Origin: an uncultured Thiotrichales bacterium
GTDB taxonomy: Bacteria > Pseudomonadota > Gammaproteobacteria > CAZUMV01
Assembly (NCBI GenBank): GCA_938041655.1
Contig: CALISW010000194.1
Span: 1 to 32,542 of the forward strand
Length of the DNA: 32,542 nucleotides
Direction: 5' to 3'
A model generated the notes under the pieces. The model did no database searches. It had not been told where the DNA came from and worked only from the letters and a program-made list of their open reading frames with translations. Both the position numbers and the translations under genes were made by a program. Every line of letters starts with the position of its first letter. The first letter of the stretch is position 1. This document shows, in pieces, positions 8,005 through 16,257 of the stretch.

Positions 8005-9431
8005 GCAGTGGTTACTCCCAGTTTAGTGTGCACGGCTTGTGCTACCTGGGCTCCCGATTCAATCGCGCCATCTATGAAACCGCGCCAGCCATCGGCAATA
8101 TCAGCATTGGCAAACTGAATGTTACCTTCAGGGCGTTGTAGCTCAGCTAAAGCTGATGTCAGCATGCCTTTTGGATACATACACCAGGTACCTTTGGACC
8201 ATGGGTCAAGATTCCAGTCGTAACCGAATGTTTCCAGTACTTCTGCTTCTGGTAAATATTGTTTTACAGCAGCTTCTACAGCGATGGGGTTGTTGATATC
8301 CAACAAGTCAGGACTGGCACCAAAGCCACACAAGACCTGATCAGCTTCGTCAGCTGAGTCATATTCAGTCCAGAGAAAACACAACGGCATGTCTTGAGTG
8401 CCATTGCCAAAGAATTTTGGAAACTTGCCTTTGACCTTGGCATAAATTTTAGTACCTGAACCAGTGTGGCCTTCATTGAACGCGCTGGTTTTGACCGGGG
8501 AAAGTGCCGGGCTGAATTCAATGTCTTTGCACGTGTTTAATGGCACTGCCATGACCACTTGTTTGGCTTTAAATTGTTCCTCGCGATTGGTGGTTACAGT
8601 TACCGTGCCGTTGCTCTGGGAAACTTTAACAGCGGCTGAACCGAGTTTAGTGGTCGCTCTGTTGTCCGCCTGCATTTTATCTGCCAGAACTTTGGTGCCG
8701 CCTTTGAGTTTGAAGCGGCTGAGGTTATCCCACATTACCCATTTGTCATGTCCACCTAAAGCTACCCAGCGTAGTTGATCAAGATAGCTTGAGTTATACG
8801 AATTGGAGTGGCCATTGATGCAGGCAAACGCATGAAACAATTCTTTCTGTAGAGGGTTGAGATCGAGTGAGTCGATCACTTCACCAGCAGATTTCTGATC
8901 AAGTTGGTCTGTATCTGCAACTTTTAAAGGATCAAACGGATGAGGGTACTGAGCTCGCGATGGCGCGTAAAACTGGTCGTAGGCAGGGACCATCATGCCC
9001 CAGTAATCATCAGGGCTACCATTAACCGGATTACCATTTTCAAACCAGATGATTTCTTCAGAAGCCGCTGCGGCTGACTCTTCAACTTCAAGATCGTAAC
9101 GCATCTTTTCGGCCCACACCGAAGGTTGTCCTGAACCAAACCAGGTGCCACCCATATCAGTTTGGTGATCTGCAAATTGCGTGGTAAAGGTGCGACCACC
9201 AATGCGACCACGGGCATCAAGCATTAAGACATTGTGACCATTTCTGCTCAGGTCTCTGCTGGCCGTGAGGCCGGCAAAACCAGCACCAACTACAATGACG
9301 TCATACAAAGTTGATTCTGATGCGGTGTTATTCTCGAGGTTGGCAGGAGTGTCAGTTGGTGTTGCGCAAGCTGTTACAGCTCCGGTAGCAACGGTTGCAG
9401 CAGCGCCTTTAATAAACTCTCTTCTTTTCAT
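8001..9431 (-). CDS. Tat-exported flavin amine oxidase-family protein (probable lipoprotein)
   Basis: FAD-dependent oxidoreductase of the monoamine oxidase/amino_oxidase family, 476 residues. The N-terminus has a twin-arginine signal (KRREFIKG) followed by a VTAC lipobox at Cys22, predicting a folded, lipid-anchored periplasmic enzyme. The dinucleotide motif is GAGFAG at 49-54, followed by an acidic strand end (MLDARGRIGGRT) typical of the family, and TDMGGTWFG. The C-terminal FAD segment is GNIQFANADIADGWRGFIDGAIESG. Gene coupling to a cytochrome c suggests it acts as a dehydrogenase passing electrons to haem rather than to oxygen, as known for nicotine oxidoreductase NicA2. It lies 63 nt downstream of the UPF0261 gene. 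The substrate is probably a primary or secondary amine, unidentified. Confidence 0.88.
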   Translation of the reverse strand: MKRREFIKGAAATVATGAVTACATPTDTPANLENNTASESTLYDVIVVGAGFAGLTASRDLSRNGHNVLMLDARGRIGGRTFTTQFADHQTDMGGTWFGSGQPSVWAEKMRYDLEVEESAAAASEEIIWFENGNPVNGSPDDYWGMMVPAYDQFYAPSRAQYPHPFDPLKVADTDQLDQKSAGEVIDSLDLNPLQKELFHAFACINGHSNSYNSSYLDQLRWVALGGHDKWVMWDNLSRFKLKGGTKVLADKMQADNRATTKLGSAAVKVSQSNGTVTVTTNREEQFKAKQVVMAVPLNTCKDIEFSPALSPVKTSAFNEGHTGSGTKIYAKVKGKFPKFFGNGTQDMPLCFLWTEYDSADEADQVLCGFGASPDLLDINNPIAVEAAVKQYLPEAEVLETFGYDWNLDPWSKGTWCMYPKGMLTSALAELQRPEGNIQFANADIADGWRGFIDGAIESGAQVAQAVHTKLGVTTA

Positions 9432-9462
9432 GATGTTCCGCCTGATGTGAATTAACCCTCAA

Positions 9463-9492
9463 GCATTATTAAACGCTCTTGATTGATAATGC
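9463..9492. other. Weak inverted repeat upstream of the amine oxidase gene
   Basis: GCATTAT (9463-9469) mirrors ATAATGC (9486-9492) across a 16-nt loop, in the 63-nt gap between the UPF0261 gene and the amine oxidase gene. The pairing is AT-rich, so it may be chance, a weak attenuator or an operator. Confidence 0.2.
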
Positions 9493-9494
9493 AA

Positions 9495-10751
9495 TTACTT
9501 CTTGCTCGTGGCTGGCTCTGTCAGCACTTTTCCAGAAGCTGTCCATTGGTCAAGAATCTCAAGTGCAAGATCTGCAAACTCCTGGTCATTGATATGTGCT
9601 TCCAGCTCGTGCAATTCGATGTTTTCATTCAGCGATTGTTTTATTTCCTGTGCGAAATCTATTAGTCCTTGCTGGTCTTCAAATGGGCCACCTTCTTTAT
9701 CCCATTCGTCAATACCTGCGAGTGGCATGATGAATGCAGTAGGTCCTTTGGCAGTGTTCAGTTTTTTAGCTATTACTTTTGCTACCTGTACGCGCTCAGC
9801 TGGACTGATTTTGGCGCAGGCAATTAATCGGTTGTGGGTGTAAATCTCACGGTCTTTGAAAGTATCAGGTACTTGAGCCCAGGTGCATAGATCAACCAGA
9901 GTGACGCCTCCTGGAGCAATAATCTGTGGCACAGCAGAAGCGCCTGCCGCTTCGAGTCTGTTACTGCCGGATGACATTGGTGAGCTGAAGACAGCATCGC
10001 AGACTTCAATAAGAGAGAAATCCATTACGGCAGCGAACTGATTTTTGCTGGCGAGCGATTCCAGTGCACGCCCACCCATACCGGTTGTATGAAACACAGC
10101 CAGATCAAAGCCTCTTTTTTCCAGCTCTGGCTTGATGAGTTTCATGTACTTCAGGGTTGAACTGCCGAGTGAACTCATGCCAATCAGTGGTTTGTCTTGT
10201 TGTAAAGGTTGCGCTGATTTGGAGGCGCCGACGACAGCACCTGCCGCTTGCCTGAGTACCGCTTCGCACACCGGGTTGAGTCCATACAGCCCGCCAGCCC
10301 ACAAGATCATCATCAGGTCTGCAGGAATGCGTTCGGGTGGAATGATTGCTGAGAAGGCGACGGTCGAAACAATAAACTTGGGAAAGCCTAGCGGAAGCGC
10401 GCTGGCAACATCCAGCGCCAGGTCTGTTGCCATGGATCCGCCGATGGATAACATGCCATCTATTTTTCCGGCCTCAGCGAGTTGCGCAGCAACTATAGAC
10501 GCACCTTTTGCCTGTTCAATCATTGCTTCATGTTCATTTCCCAGGTCGATGATGGCCTGGTTGGTAGTGTTGCCAGCGGCAGCTACATCATGTTTTGTAA
10601 CTTCCGGTGTAAACGGTGGGTCGCCCAGCACACCAACATCCATCATGGTGCAGACAGCGCCTGCTGATTCTATTTCTGTTTTAAGATAGAGGAGCTCATC
10701 GGCTTTGGTGTCGGCAGTGCCAATCACCAGTATGTTGGGCTGAGTCTTCAC
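9495..10751 (-). CDS. UPF0261 / Tm-1-like ATP-binding family protein
   Basis: A 418-residue member of the UPF0261 (Tm-1-like) family. The family is named after the N-terminal part of the tomato virus-resistance protein Tm-1; its bacterial role is undefined. Recognisable features are the N-terminal VIGTADTKADELLYL strand-loop, GMLSIGGSMATDLA, FSAIIPPERIPADLMM, and VFHTTGMGGRALE. A C-terminal TAFIMPLAGIDEWDKEGGPF region completes the usual family length. The start is a GTG overlapping the stop of the aminotransferase (GTGA), so expression is coupled. Its position between an aminotransferase and an amine oxidase suggests a step in the same catabolic route, but no reaction can be assigned. Confidence 0.85.
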   Translation of the reverse strand: MKTQPNILVIGTADTKADELLYLKTEIESAGAVCTMMDVGVLGDPPFTPEVTKHDVAAAGNTTNQAIIDLGNEHEAMIEQAKGASIVAAQLAEAGKIDGMLSIGGSMATDLALDVASALPLGFPKFIVSTVAFSAIIPPERIPADLMMILWAGGLYGLNPVCEAVLRQAAGAVVGASKSAQPLQQDKPLIGMSSLGSSTLKYMKLIKPELEKRGFDLAVFHTTGMGGRALESLASKNQFAAVMDFSLIEVCDAVFSSPMSSGSNRLEAAGASAVPQIIAPGGVTLVDLCTWAQVPDTFKDREIYTHNRLIACAKISPAERVQVAKVIAKKLNTAKGPTAFIMPLAGIDEWDKEGGPFEDQQGLIDFAQEIKQSLNENIELHELEAHINDQEFADLALEILDQWTASGKVLTEPATSKK

Positions 10752-12100
10752 TGTGCCGAGCCTAATGCGTGATCGAGAGCATGCACTATTGTTTGTGTTT
10801 CCAGTTTGGAAACAATCAAAGATGGCGAAATAATAATTTTGTTGCCGGAGACTCTGATCATTACACCAGCTTCATAGGCACCATCAAAGATTTTTGACAT
10901 GGTGGTTTTGTCCATGGCTTCTTTAGTGCTGCGGTTGCTGACAATTTCCAGTGCCAGCATCAAGCCGATTCCGCGCACGTCACCGATTATGTCGTATTTC
11001 TTTTGCAGGTTAAGACACTCTAGCATCAGTTCGTTGCCACGGTTAGTGGCGTTGGTTGCCACCTCAAGCCTTTTCATTTCTTCCAATGTTGCCAGCGCAG
11101 CGGCAGCACCAACAGGGTGGGCAGAATACGTATACCCATGGCCGATAGCGCCGGTAGCATCTTTGTTATTCTCAAACGTTTCTGCAATCTGGTTTGAGAG
11201 CATGGTGGCTGCAAAGGGAAAATAACCGTTGGTGATCGCTTTGGCAGAACAGAGTATGTCTGGTTTGACGCCCCATAATCGAGAGCCTGTCCAGGCCCCG
11301 GTTCTACCATAGGCAGTGATGACTTCATCGGCAATCAACAGCACGCCGTGACGATCGCAAATTTCGCGTACTAATGGCATAAAGCTTTTATGTGGAGGGA
11401 TTATTCCGCCTGCACCTAGCACCGGTTCCATTATAAATGCAGCAACTGTGTCAGCTCCCTGAAACTCAATCTCAGCTTCTAATAGAGCAACGCAACGTTG
11501 TGCTAATTTTTCGGGGTCAGTTTCATCAAAGGGGTTACGATAAGTCCACGGAGCGGGGATATGAAAGCAGCCCGCGAGCATGGGTTCGTAGTTGCGACGG
11601 AATCTTGCATTACCATTAATAGAGGCGCCGCCAAAATGTGTGCCGTGGTAGCCCTGTTTGAGGCTGATGAATTTAGTGCGTTCTTTATCGCCTCTAATCC
11701 GGTGGTACTGGCGAGCAAGACGCAGGGCGGTTTCAATCGAGTCTGATCCACCGGAGCTGAAAAATGCGCGGCTTAAGCCATCTTCTGAAAACCACTCACT
11801 TAAAACATAACTTAGCTCGATTGCGCTTTCATGTGAGGTACCTGAAAACGAGGTGTAGTAAGGCAGGGTCTGCAACTGCTGTTGCATCGCGGTTTTGATT
11901 TTTTGATTGGAATAGCCAAGATTAACGTTCCATAAACCGCCGACGGCATCGAGTACGGTTTTGCCGTTGCTGTCGGTCAAGTTTACGCCCTCTGCAGAGG
12001 TAATTATTTTTGGCGGGTTGGCTAGCATATCTGCGGGGTGTGCCATGGGGTGCCAAAAATGCTGCGCATTATGTTTTTCGAAAAATTCAGCGTCACGCAT
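10748..12100 (-). CDS. Class III PLP-dependent aminotransferase (omega-transaminase type)
   Basis: Cytoplasmic aminotransferase of 450 residues, probably moving an amino group from an omega-amino compound to pyruvate or a 2-oxo acid. Fold-type I features are present: SSGGSDSIETALRLAR (PLP phosphate pocket), YHGTHFGG, LIADEVITAYGRTG with Asp258 contacting the pyridine nitrogen, and the Schiff-base Lys287 in CSAKAITNGYFP. GHGYTYSAHPVGAAA follows, as in omega-amino acid:pyruvate transaminases. The ATG overlaps the HAD gene by 8 nt. Together with the IclR-divergent aldehyde dehydrogenase it could turn an amine into an aldehyde and then an acid. The paralogue at 29535 shares the same motifs but sits in the amine dehydrogenase operon. 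The substrate is not assignable from sequence. Confidence 0.92.
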   Translation of the reverse strand: MRDAEFFEKHNAQHFWHPMAHPADMLANPPKIITSAEGVNLTDSNGKTVLDAVGGLWNVNLGYSNQKIKTAMQQQLQTLPYYTSFSGTSHESAIELSYVLSEWFSEDGLSRAFFSSGGSDSIETALRLARQYHRIRGDKERTKFISLKQGYHGTHFGGASINGNARFRRNYEPMLAGCFHIPAPWTYRNPFDETDPEKLAQRCVALLEAEIEFQGADTVAAFIMEPVLGAGGIIPPHKSFMPLVREICDRHGVLLIADEVITAYGRTGAWTGSRLWGVKPDILCSAKAITNGYFPFAATMLSNQIAETFENNKDATGAIGHGYTYSAHPVGAAAALATLEEMKRLEVATNATNRGNELMLECLNLQKKYDIIGDVRGIGLMLALEIVSNRSTKEAMDKTTMSKIFDGAYEAGVMIRVSGNKIIISPSLIVSKLETQTIVHALDHALGSAQ

Positions 12101-12761
12101 GTGGTGCTCCGGTATTCAGTAATTTAATTAATAGGTTTTGTGCATTTGCATAACTGGCTTGCGGGTTTTGTACGTCAAACCAGACAGTGTTGAGATTTAC
12201 TTTATTAGCGCCTTCAATGTTTCGCATTTGGTCATCGACAAAGACGCAATCAGTGGCATCTTCGTTTAGTTCTGTGAGACACATTTCATAGGCTCGTGCT
12301 TCTGGTTTAAGGATGCCAGTGTGGGTTGCATCTACAATCACCTCAAACTCATTGAGTAAGGGCAGCTTGCTGCGAAATTCGCTGCCGTAAAAAAGATCAA
12401 GCTCATTGGAAAGGATGGCCAGGCGCACCTGGTTTTTTTTACACCAGGCTATGATTTTTTTTGCTTCAGGCCTGATCACCGCATCCGGATTCGCCCCACG
12501 AGCTGCAATGACAAATTCTGACATGTGCTGCCAGTTTTGATTTACCAGCGTTGCCACTTCGGCAGTGCGTGCTTCCCAGTAGTTTCTCTCGGTGATTTTA
12601 TTTTGTTGCATTTCTCGCCAGAGCGGGTCGTTTTCAGGGTCGAATGGGCCGAGCCAATTCAGCGTGCCCGGGCTTAAGCCCAGTGCTTCTTCAGTCAGCT
12701 TATGTGTTTCAAACAAAGTGCGGGAAATGACGCCACCAAAATCTAATACCAGCGTGGTCAC
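12093..12761 (-). CDS. HAD-superfamily hydrolase
   Basis: A 222-residue haloacid dehalogenase-like hydrolase. Motif I is LVLDFGGV with nucleophile Asp7; the usual second Asp is replaced by Gly, as in epoxide hydrolase-N or YihX-like members. Motif II is the LAILSNE region, motif III is the Lys in GILKPEARAYE, and motif IV is CVFVDDQ. A helical cap lies between motifs I and II. It probably acts as a small-molecule phosphatase or a relative. It starts with GTG sharing one base with the IclR stop (TAGTG), and its own end overlaps the aminotransferase start, so it is firmly in this operon. Its place in an amine pathway is unclear. Confidence 0.88.
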   Translation of the reverse strand: MTTLVLDFGGVISRTLFETHKLTEEALGLSPGTLNWLGPFDPENDPLWREMQQNKITERNYWEARTAEVATLVNQNWQHMSEFVIAARGANPDAVIRPEAKKIIAWCKKNQVRLAILSNELDLFYGSEFRSKLPLLNEFEVIVDATHTGILKPEARAYEMCLTELNEDATDCVFVDDQMRNIEGANKVNLNTVWFDVQNPQASYANAQNLLIKLLNTGAPHA

Positions 12762-13528
12762 TACGAGACATCCTTATATGCGTTGGCTTGACCACCGATT
12801 GCATCCGTCATGTTGGCGGCAGCAGCGAGAACCTGTTTAGTAATAGATTTGATGCTTGATGCTGTAAAGCGGGTTGAGGGGGTGGCTACCGAGATGGCGC
12901 CGACAGCGTGTTTGCTTTGATCAAAGACCGGTGCAGCAATACTGCAAACATCAGCCTCATAGAATCCAGTATTAATAATGTAGCCATCACTACGAGCAGT
13001 TTTCAATAGTTTGTCTAATTGCTTGCGTTGAATTGGCGTGTTTTTAGTGAAGATGGTTTTGGGTTTATCCAGCATTCGTTCTATAAACTCATCAGCACTG
13101 AAAGCAAGAATGACCAAGCCACTGCTGGTTGCATGCAAAGGGAAGTGCTCTCCTGCAGACATAGTGACTCGATTGGCGTGTTCACTTTCATGCACGGCGA
13201 TATTGGCAATTTGTTCGCCGGCCAATAAACCGAAATGCGCCGTTTCCCCGGTTGACTCAGCCAGACTCGCAAGTATCGTTTTAGCAATTGAGCGCATTGG
13301 GCGAGAGTCTTCACGTAGTTGTGCCAGCGATAGCAGGCCGGGCCCGAGACGATAATCACGATTCACAGGGTTTTGCTCAATTAATGAGTGCTTCATCAGC
13401 GATTGCAGTAGTCTGCGGGTAGTCGCTTTGTCAAATCCATTTAGCTTGGCAATAGCTGTCAGGCCTAATTCATGCTGCTCTTTGCTGAAGCTTTTGAGCA
13501 GTTGCATGGCGCGATCAACGGTTTTCAC
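12761..13528 (-). CDS. IclR-family transcriptional regulator
   Basis: A 255-residue regulator. The N-terminal winged helix-turn-helix, about residues 1-65, contains LGLTAIAKLNGFDKATTRRL and YRLGPGLLSLAQ. The C-terminal IclR effector domain ends with VGAISVATPSTRFT. It is the first gene of the long minus-strand series and is divergent from the aldehyde dehydrogenase gene. The 103-nt gap holds a promoter and a perfect short palindrome at the predicted transcription start. It most likely controls both directions in response to a pathway metabolite. It lies in the same strand and overlap chain as the HAD gene. Confidence 0.9.
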   Translation of the reverse strand: MKTVDRAMQLLKSFSKEQHELGLTAIAKLNGFDKATTRRLLQSLMKHSLIEQNPVNRDYRLGPGLLSLAQLREDSRPMRSIAKTILASLAESTGETAHFGLLAGEQIANIAVHESEHANRVTMSAGEHFPLHATSSGLVILAFSADEFIERMLDKPKTIFTKNTPIQRKQLDKLLKTARSDGYIINTGFYEADVCSIAAPVFDQSKHAVGAISVATPSTRFTASSIKSITKQVLAAAANMTDAIGGQANAYKDVS

Positions 13529-13541
13529 GGCTTTATTCCTG

Positions 13542-13570
13542 TTGCGATCAAAATAGCGAATGTGTAAAAT
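13542..13570 (+). promoter_or_regulatory. Sigma70-type promoter for the aldehyde dehydrogenase gene
   Basis: TTGCGA at 13542-13547 (4 of 6 to the -35 consensus) and TAAAAT at 13565-13570 (5 of 6 to the -10 consensus) are separated by an ideal 17 bp. They lie about 60 nt upstream of the aldehyde dehydrogenase ATG. Confidence 0.5.
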
Positions 13571-13575
13571 AATGA

Positions 13576-13587
13576 ATCACTGGTGAT
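13576..13587. promoter_or_regulatory. Palindromic operator candidate for the IclR regulator
   Basis: ATCAC-TG-GTGAT is a perfect inverted repeat at the expected transcription start of the adjacent promoter, in the IclR/aldehyde dehydrogenase divergent gap. Binding there would block transcription. Assignment to the IclR protein is by neighbourhood only. Confidence 0.4.
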
Positions 13588-13631
13588 AATAATGAACCCG
13601 CGGTATATGTCAATAACCCCGTTACATAGTC

Positions 13632-15122
13632 ATGCTTGATCAGACGACCATCGATTCATTAGCTTCGGCGCAGCTTTCTGCCCAACAACTTTTTGTGAAC
13701 GGTGAGTGGGTGAGCAGTTCTAACACTGACAGTATTGACGTCATTAGTCCTGTTGATGGCAGGGTCATCACAACGATTTCGGCGGCAAATGAAAAGGATG
13801 TTGATGATGCGGTAGCGGCTGCTAAAATCTCATTCGATCAAGGTGTATGGGCTAACACCGATCCAGCTGTGCGCAAGAATGTGCTATTGAAATTTGCTGA
13901 TTTGGTAGATGCAGCTGCTGCTGAGTTGGCGGTGCTTGGGGTGCGAGACAATGGCACTGAAATTAGTATGGCTTATAAAGCAGAGCCTAAAAGTTGTGCC
14001 GCTACGATTCGTTTCTACGCTGAATCTATTGACAAAATCTATGGCGAGATAGCCAACACAAAAAGTGATGTGGTCGGTTTGATCGAGCGAGAGCCGGTTG
14101 GTGTGGTTGGTGTGATAGTGCCTTGGAATTTCCCATTAATGATTTCTGCATGGAAGTTTGCTCCTGCGTTGGCGGTTGGCAATTCTGTGGTGATTAAACC
14201 CGCCGAGACTGCGTCCTTGACGTTATTAAAGCTGGCCGAGATTGCTGTCATTGCTGGCATACCTGCAGGCGTCTTTAACGTGATTACTGGATATGGTCAT
14301 GAAGCCGGGCGGGCGTTAGCGCTAAATAACAACGTTGATGTGTTGGCGTTTACCGGTTCTGGTGTGGTCGGTAGGAAGCTGCTTGAGTATTCAGCGCGTT
14401 CCAACATCAAGCCGGTCTATCTGGAGCTGGGGGGCAAGTCGCCGAATATTATTTTCTCCGACACGGCAGATATTGAGAAGGCAGCCAAGGCAGCGGCAAA
14501 TGGAATCTTTCGTAACAACGGACAAGTATGTGTTTCAGGTTCGAGATTATTGGTCGAGCGAAACATCTATGAGCAAGTAGCCGAACGAGTCAGTGAGTAC
14601 GCCAACGAGTATCAAGTGGGGAATCCGCTGAGTCTGCATAGTGACATCGGTGCGATTAATAGTGCCGAGCAACTGGATAAGAATTTAACGTATGTGAAAA
14701 GTGGTGCTAAGCAGGGAGCAGAGTTGCTGAGTGGCGGCGATCGTCTTCATGAAGGCAGTGGAGGTTACTATATGTCACCAGCAGTATTTAGCAATGTTAC
14801 CAATGATATGAAGATCGCCCGTGATGAAGTGTTTGGTCCATTGTTAGGGATTATTCCTTTTGATGATGAAGAGCATGCCACTGCTATTGCCAATGATAGC
14901 GATTACGGTCTGGCGGCCGGGGTATGGACCTCTAATTTGGCGCGTGCTCATCGAATGGTGAAGGCAATAAAAGCCGGGGTTATCCATGTTAACTGCTATG
15001 GGGGTACTAATATAACTGTACCAATGGGTGGTATGAAGCAATCCGGTAATGGCTACGACAAGTCAATACATGCACTGGATAAATATTCCGCGCTGAAAAC
15101 GGCCTGGATGGATATTAGTTGA
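13632..15122 (+). CDS. NAD(P)-dependent aldehyde dehydrogenase
   Basis: A 496-residue ALDH-superfamily enzyme oxidising an aldehyde to its acid. Catalytic residues are in place: Asn166 in PWNFP, Glu265 in LELGGKSPN, and nucleophile Cys300 in NNGQVC. The cofactor loop FTGSGVVGRKL and the C-terminal EVFGP(L)LG..PFDDEEHA segment are typical. The overall pattern is close to amine-derived aldehyde dehydrogenases (gamma-aminobutyraldehyde or PuuC-like), but motif reading cannot fix the substrate. It has no strong ribosome site before the ATG. It is divergent from the IclR operon and is followed after 42 nt by the AraC regulator gene. Context suggests it handles aldehydes made by the adjacent aminotransferase or amine oxidase. 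Confidence 0.93.
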   Translation: MLDQTTIDSLASAQLSAQQLFVNGEWVSSSNTDSIDVISPVDGRVITTISAANEKDVDDAVAAAKISFDQGVWANTDPAVRKNVLLKFADLVDAAAAELAVLGVRDNGTEISMAYKAEPKSCAATIRFYAESIDKIYGEIANTKSDVVGLIEREPVGVVGVIVPWNFPLMISAWKFAPALAVGNSVVIKPAETASLTLLKLAEIAVIAGIPAGVFNVITGYGHEAGRALALNNNVDVLAFTGSGVVGRKLLEYSARSNIKPVYLELGGKSPNIIFSDTADIEKAAKAAANGIFRNNGQVCVSGSRLLVERNIYEQVAERVSEYANEYQVGNPLSLHSDIGAINSAEQLDKNLTYVKSGAKQGAELLSGGDRLHEGSGGYYMSPAVFSNVTNDMKIARDEVFGPLLGIIPFDDEEHATAIANDSDYGLAAGVWTSNLARAHRMVKAIKAGVIHVNCYGGTNITVPMGGMKQSGNGYDKSIHALDKYSALKTAWMDIS

Positions 15123-15164
15123 TGGGGAAGGTAGACTGATGTTGATATTGATCAGAATAATGCG

Positions 15165-16139
15165 ATGACTATGTATCAAAGCTATCCACTGACGGTTGCC
15201 AAAAAGGCGGAGCGATTTGACTATTTCAGCAGTCTTGTTGACGAGTTGTTCAGTCCCAGTCAGTGTGATTTAGTTAATACCAATGTTTCCGAATTCAATG
15301 GTGAGTTAGAGGCGACCGACCTGGGGCAGGTCAAGATTGCCAAGGTAGGAACTTCAGCATTAACGGTCAACCGCACCAAAAGCCATATTTCTCACCTCAC
15401 CGACGCTCCTTATCTGGTCAAATTTCAGTTACAGGGCGAATCCTTTTTTACCCAAAGAAATAACGAGATTCATTTAACCCCCGGTGACTTCGTGATCTGC
15501 ACTACAGCAGAACCTTACAAGCTGCAGTTCACCAGTGATTACCAGATGTCGGTCCTCGCCGTTGCCGAAACATCCATGAACCGATTAATGCGTAATCCCG
15601 ATAACCTGCTTGGCAAGTGTATGCCTGCGGCTGACCCGTGTTGCGGTTTGTTAAGTAGTTTCGTCAGCTCTGTTGTTGAAAAAATGGCTGATTTACCGGC
15701 GCCGATGGCAGAACGCGTTGAAACCAATATTCTGGATTTACTCGGTGGAGTGATTAACTCGCATGGTGAGCAAAAACAAAGTCATCGTCTCAGTGCTACT
15801 GAACAAGTAGAAACTATAAAAACATACATTAATGATAATCTTCGTAATAGAAGGCTGGGACCGGTCATGATCGCCGAAGCGATGGGTGTCAGTACGCGCT
15901 ATATTCACAAGATCTTTGCCAGTCAGCCAAAGACAGTGACACGTTACATTCGGACCAAACGTCTGGAAGGCTGTCACCGTATGTTGGCGCACTCAGATGC
16001 TGATTCATTGTCGATTACCGAAATTGCATTACATTGGGGTTTTTACGATTTATCCCATATGACCAGAGCTTTTAGTGAGCAATATCATATGGCGCCAAGT
16101 GTCTTCAGGGCTAAATCAATAGCACTAACGACACACTAG
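15165..16139 (+). CDS. AraC-family transcriptional activator (FeaR-like layout)
   Basis: A 324-residue regulator. The N-terminal cupin-like sensor resembles AraC_binding_2 domains, with VKFQLQGESFF and LTPGDFVICTTAEPYKLQF. The C-terminal double helix-turn-helix, about residues 220-315, contains MIAEAMGVSTRYIHKIF and ITEIALHWGFYDLSHMTRAF. This layout is shared with FeaR, the E. coli activator of phenylethylamine oxidation genes; the link is by architecture only. The stop lies 15 nt before the first half-site of a motif found upstream of both TonB receptors and the amine dehydrogenase operon, so this protein is the best candidate to bind it. An alternative start is the ATG at 15171. The ribosome site is weak. 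Confidence 0.9.
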   Translation: MTMYQSYPLTVAKKAERFDYFSSLVDELFSPSQCDLVNTNVSEFNGELEATDLGQVKIAKVGTSALTVNRTKSHISHLTDAPYLVKFQLQGESFFTQRNNEIHLTPGDFVICTTAEPYKLQFTSDYQMSVLAVAETSMNRLMRNPDNLLGKCMPAADPCCGLLSSFVSSVVEKMADLPAPMAERVETNILDLLGGVINSHGEQKQSHRLSATEQVETIKTYINDNLRNRRLGPVMIAEAMGVSTRYIHKIFASQPKTVTRYIRTKRLEGCHRMLAHSDADSLSITEIALHWGFYDLSHMTRAFSEQYHMAPSVFRAKSIALTTH

Positions 16140-16141
16140 AG

Positions 16142-16180
16142 TTCACTCTGATACAAGTCTCGAGCAAGTATTTGCAAGAT
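16142..16180 (+). promoter_or_regulatory. Shared activator motif, copy A (second TonB receptor)
   Basis: TTCACTCTGATACAAG is followed by direct CAAG repeats starting at 16154, 16165 and 16175, i.e. 11 and 10 bp apart, about one helical turn each. The outer pair has the same 21-bp spacing as copies B and C. A -10-like CACAAT lies at 16199-16204, 24 nt after the last half-site start. The receptor ATG is 104 nt from the first half-site. Confidence 0.6.
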
Positions 16181-16257
16181 TCCTGGTCAGAATAGAAGCA
16201 CAATGAAGTTGAGTAGTTAATAACAAGCTTGCAAGAGCTGCATACGGAGGAGTGGTT

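Noticed and set aside
10132-10689. 185-codon open frame on the plus strand inside the UPF0261 gene
   Set aside because: It is antisense to a complete family protein, lacks a ribosome site and reads as Ser/Ala-rich noise.
16252-16257. GTG start two codons upstream for the second TonB receptor
   Set aside because: It lies 1 nt after GGAGG, too close for initiation; the ATG at 16258 has proper spacing and leads directly into the signal peptide.
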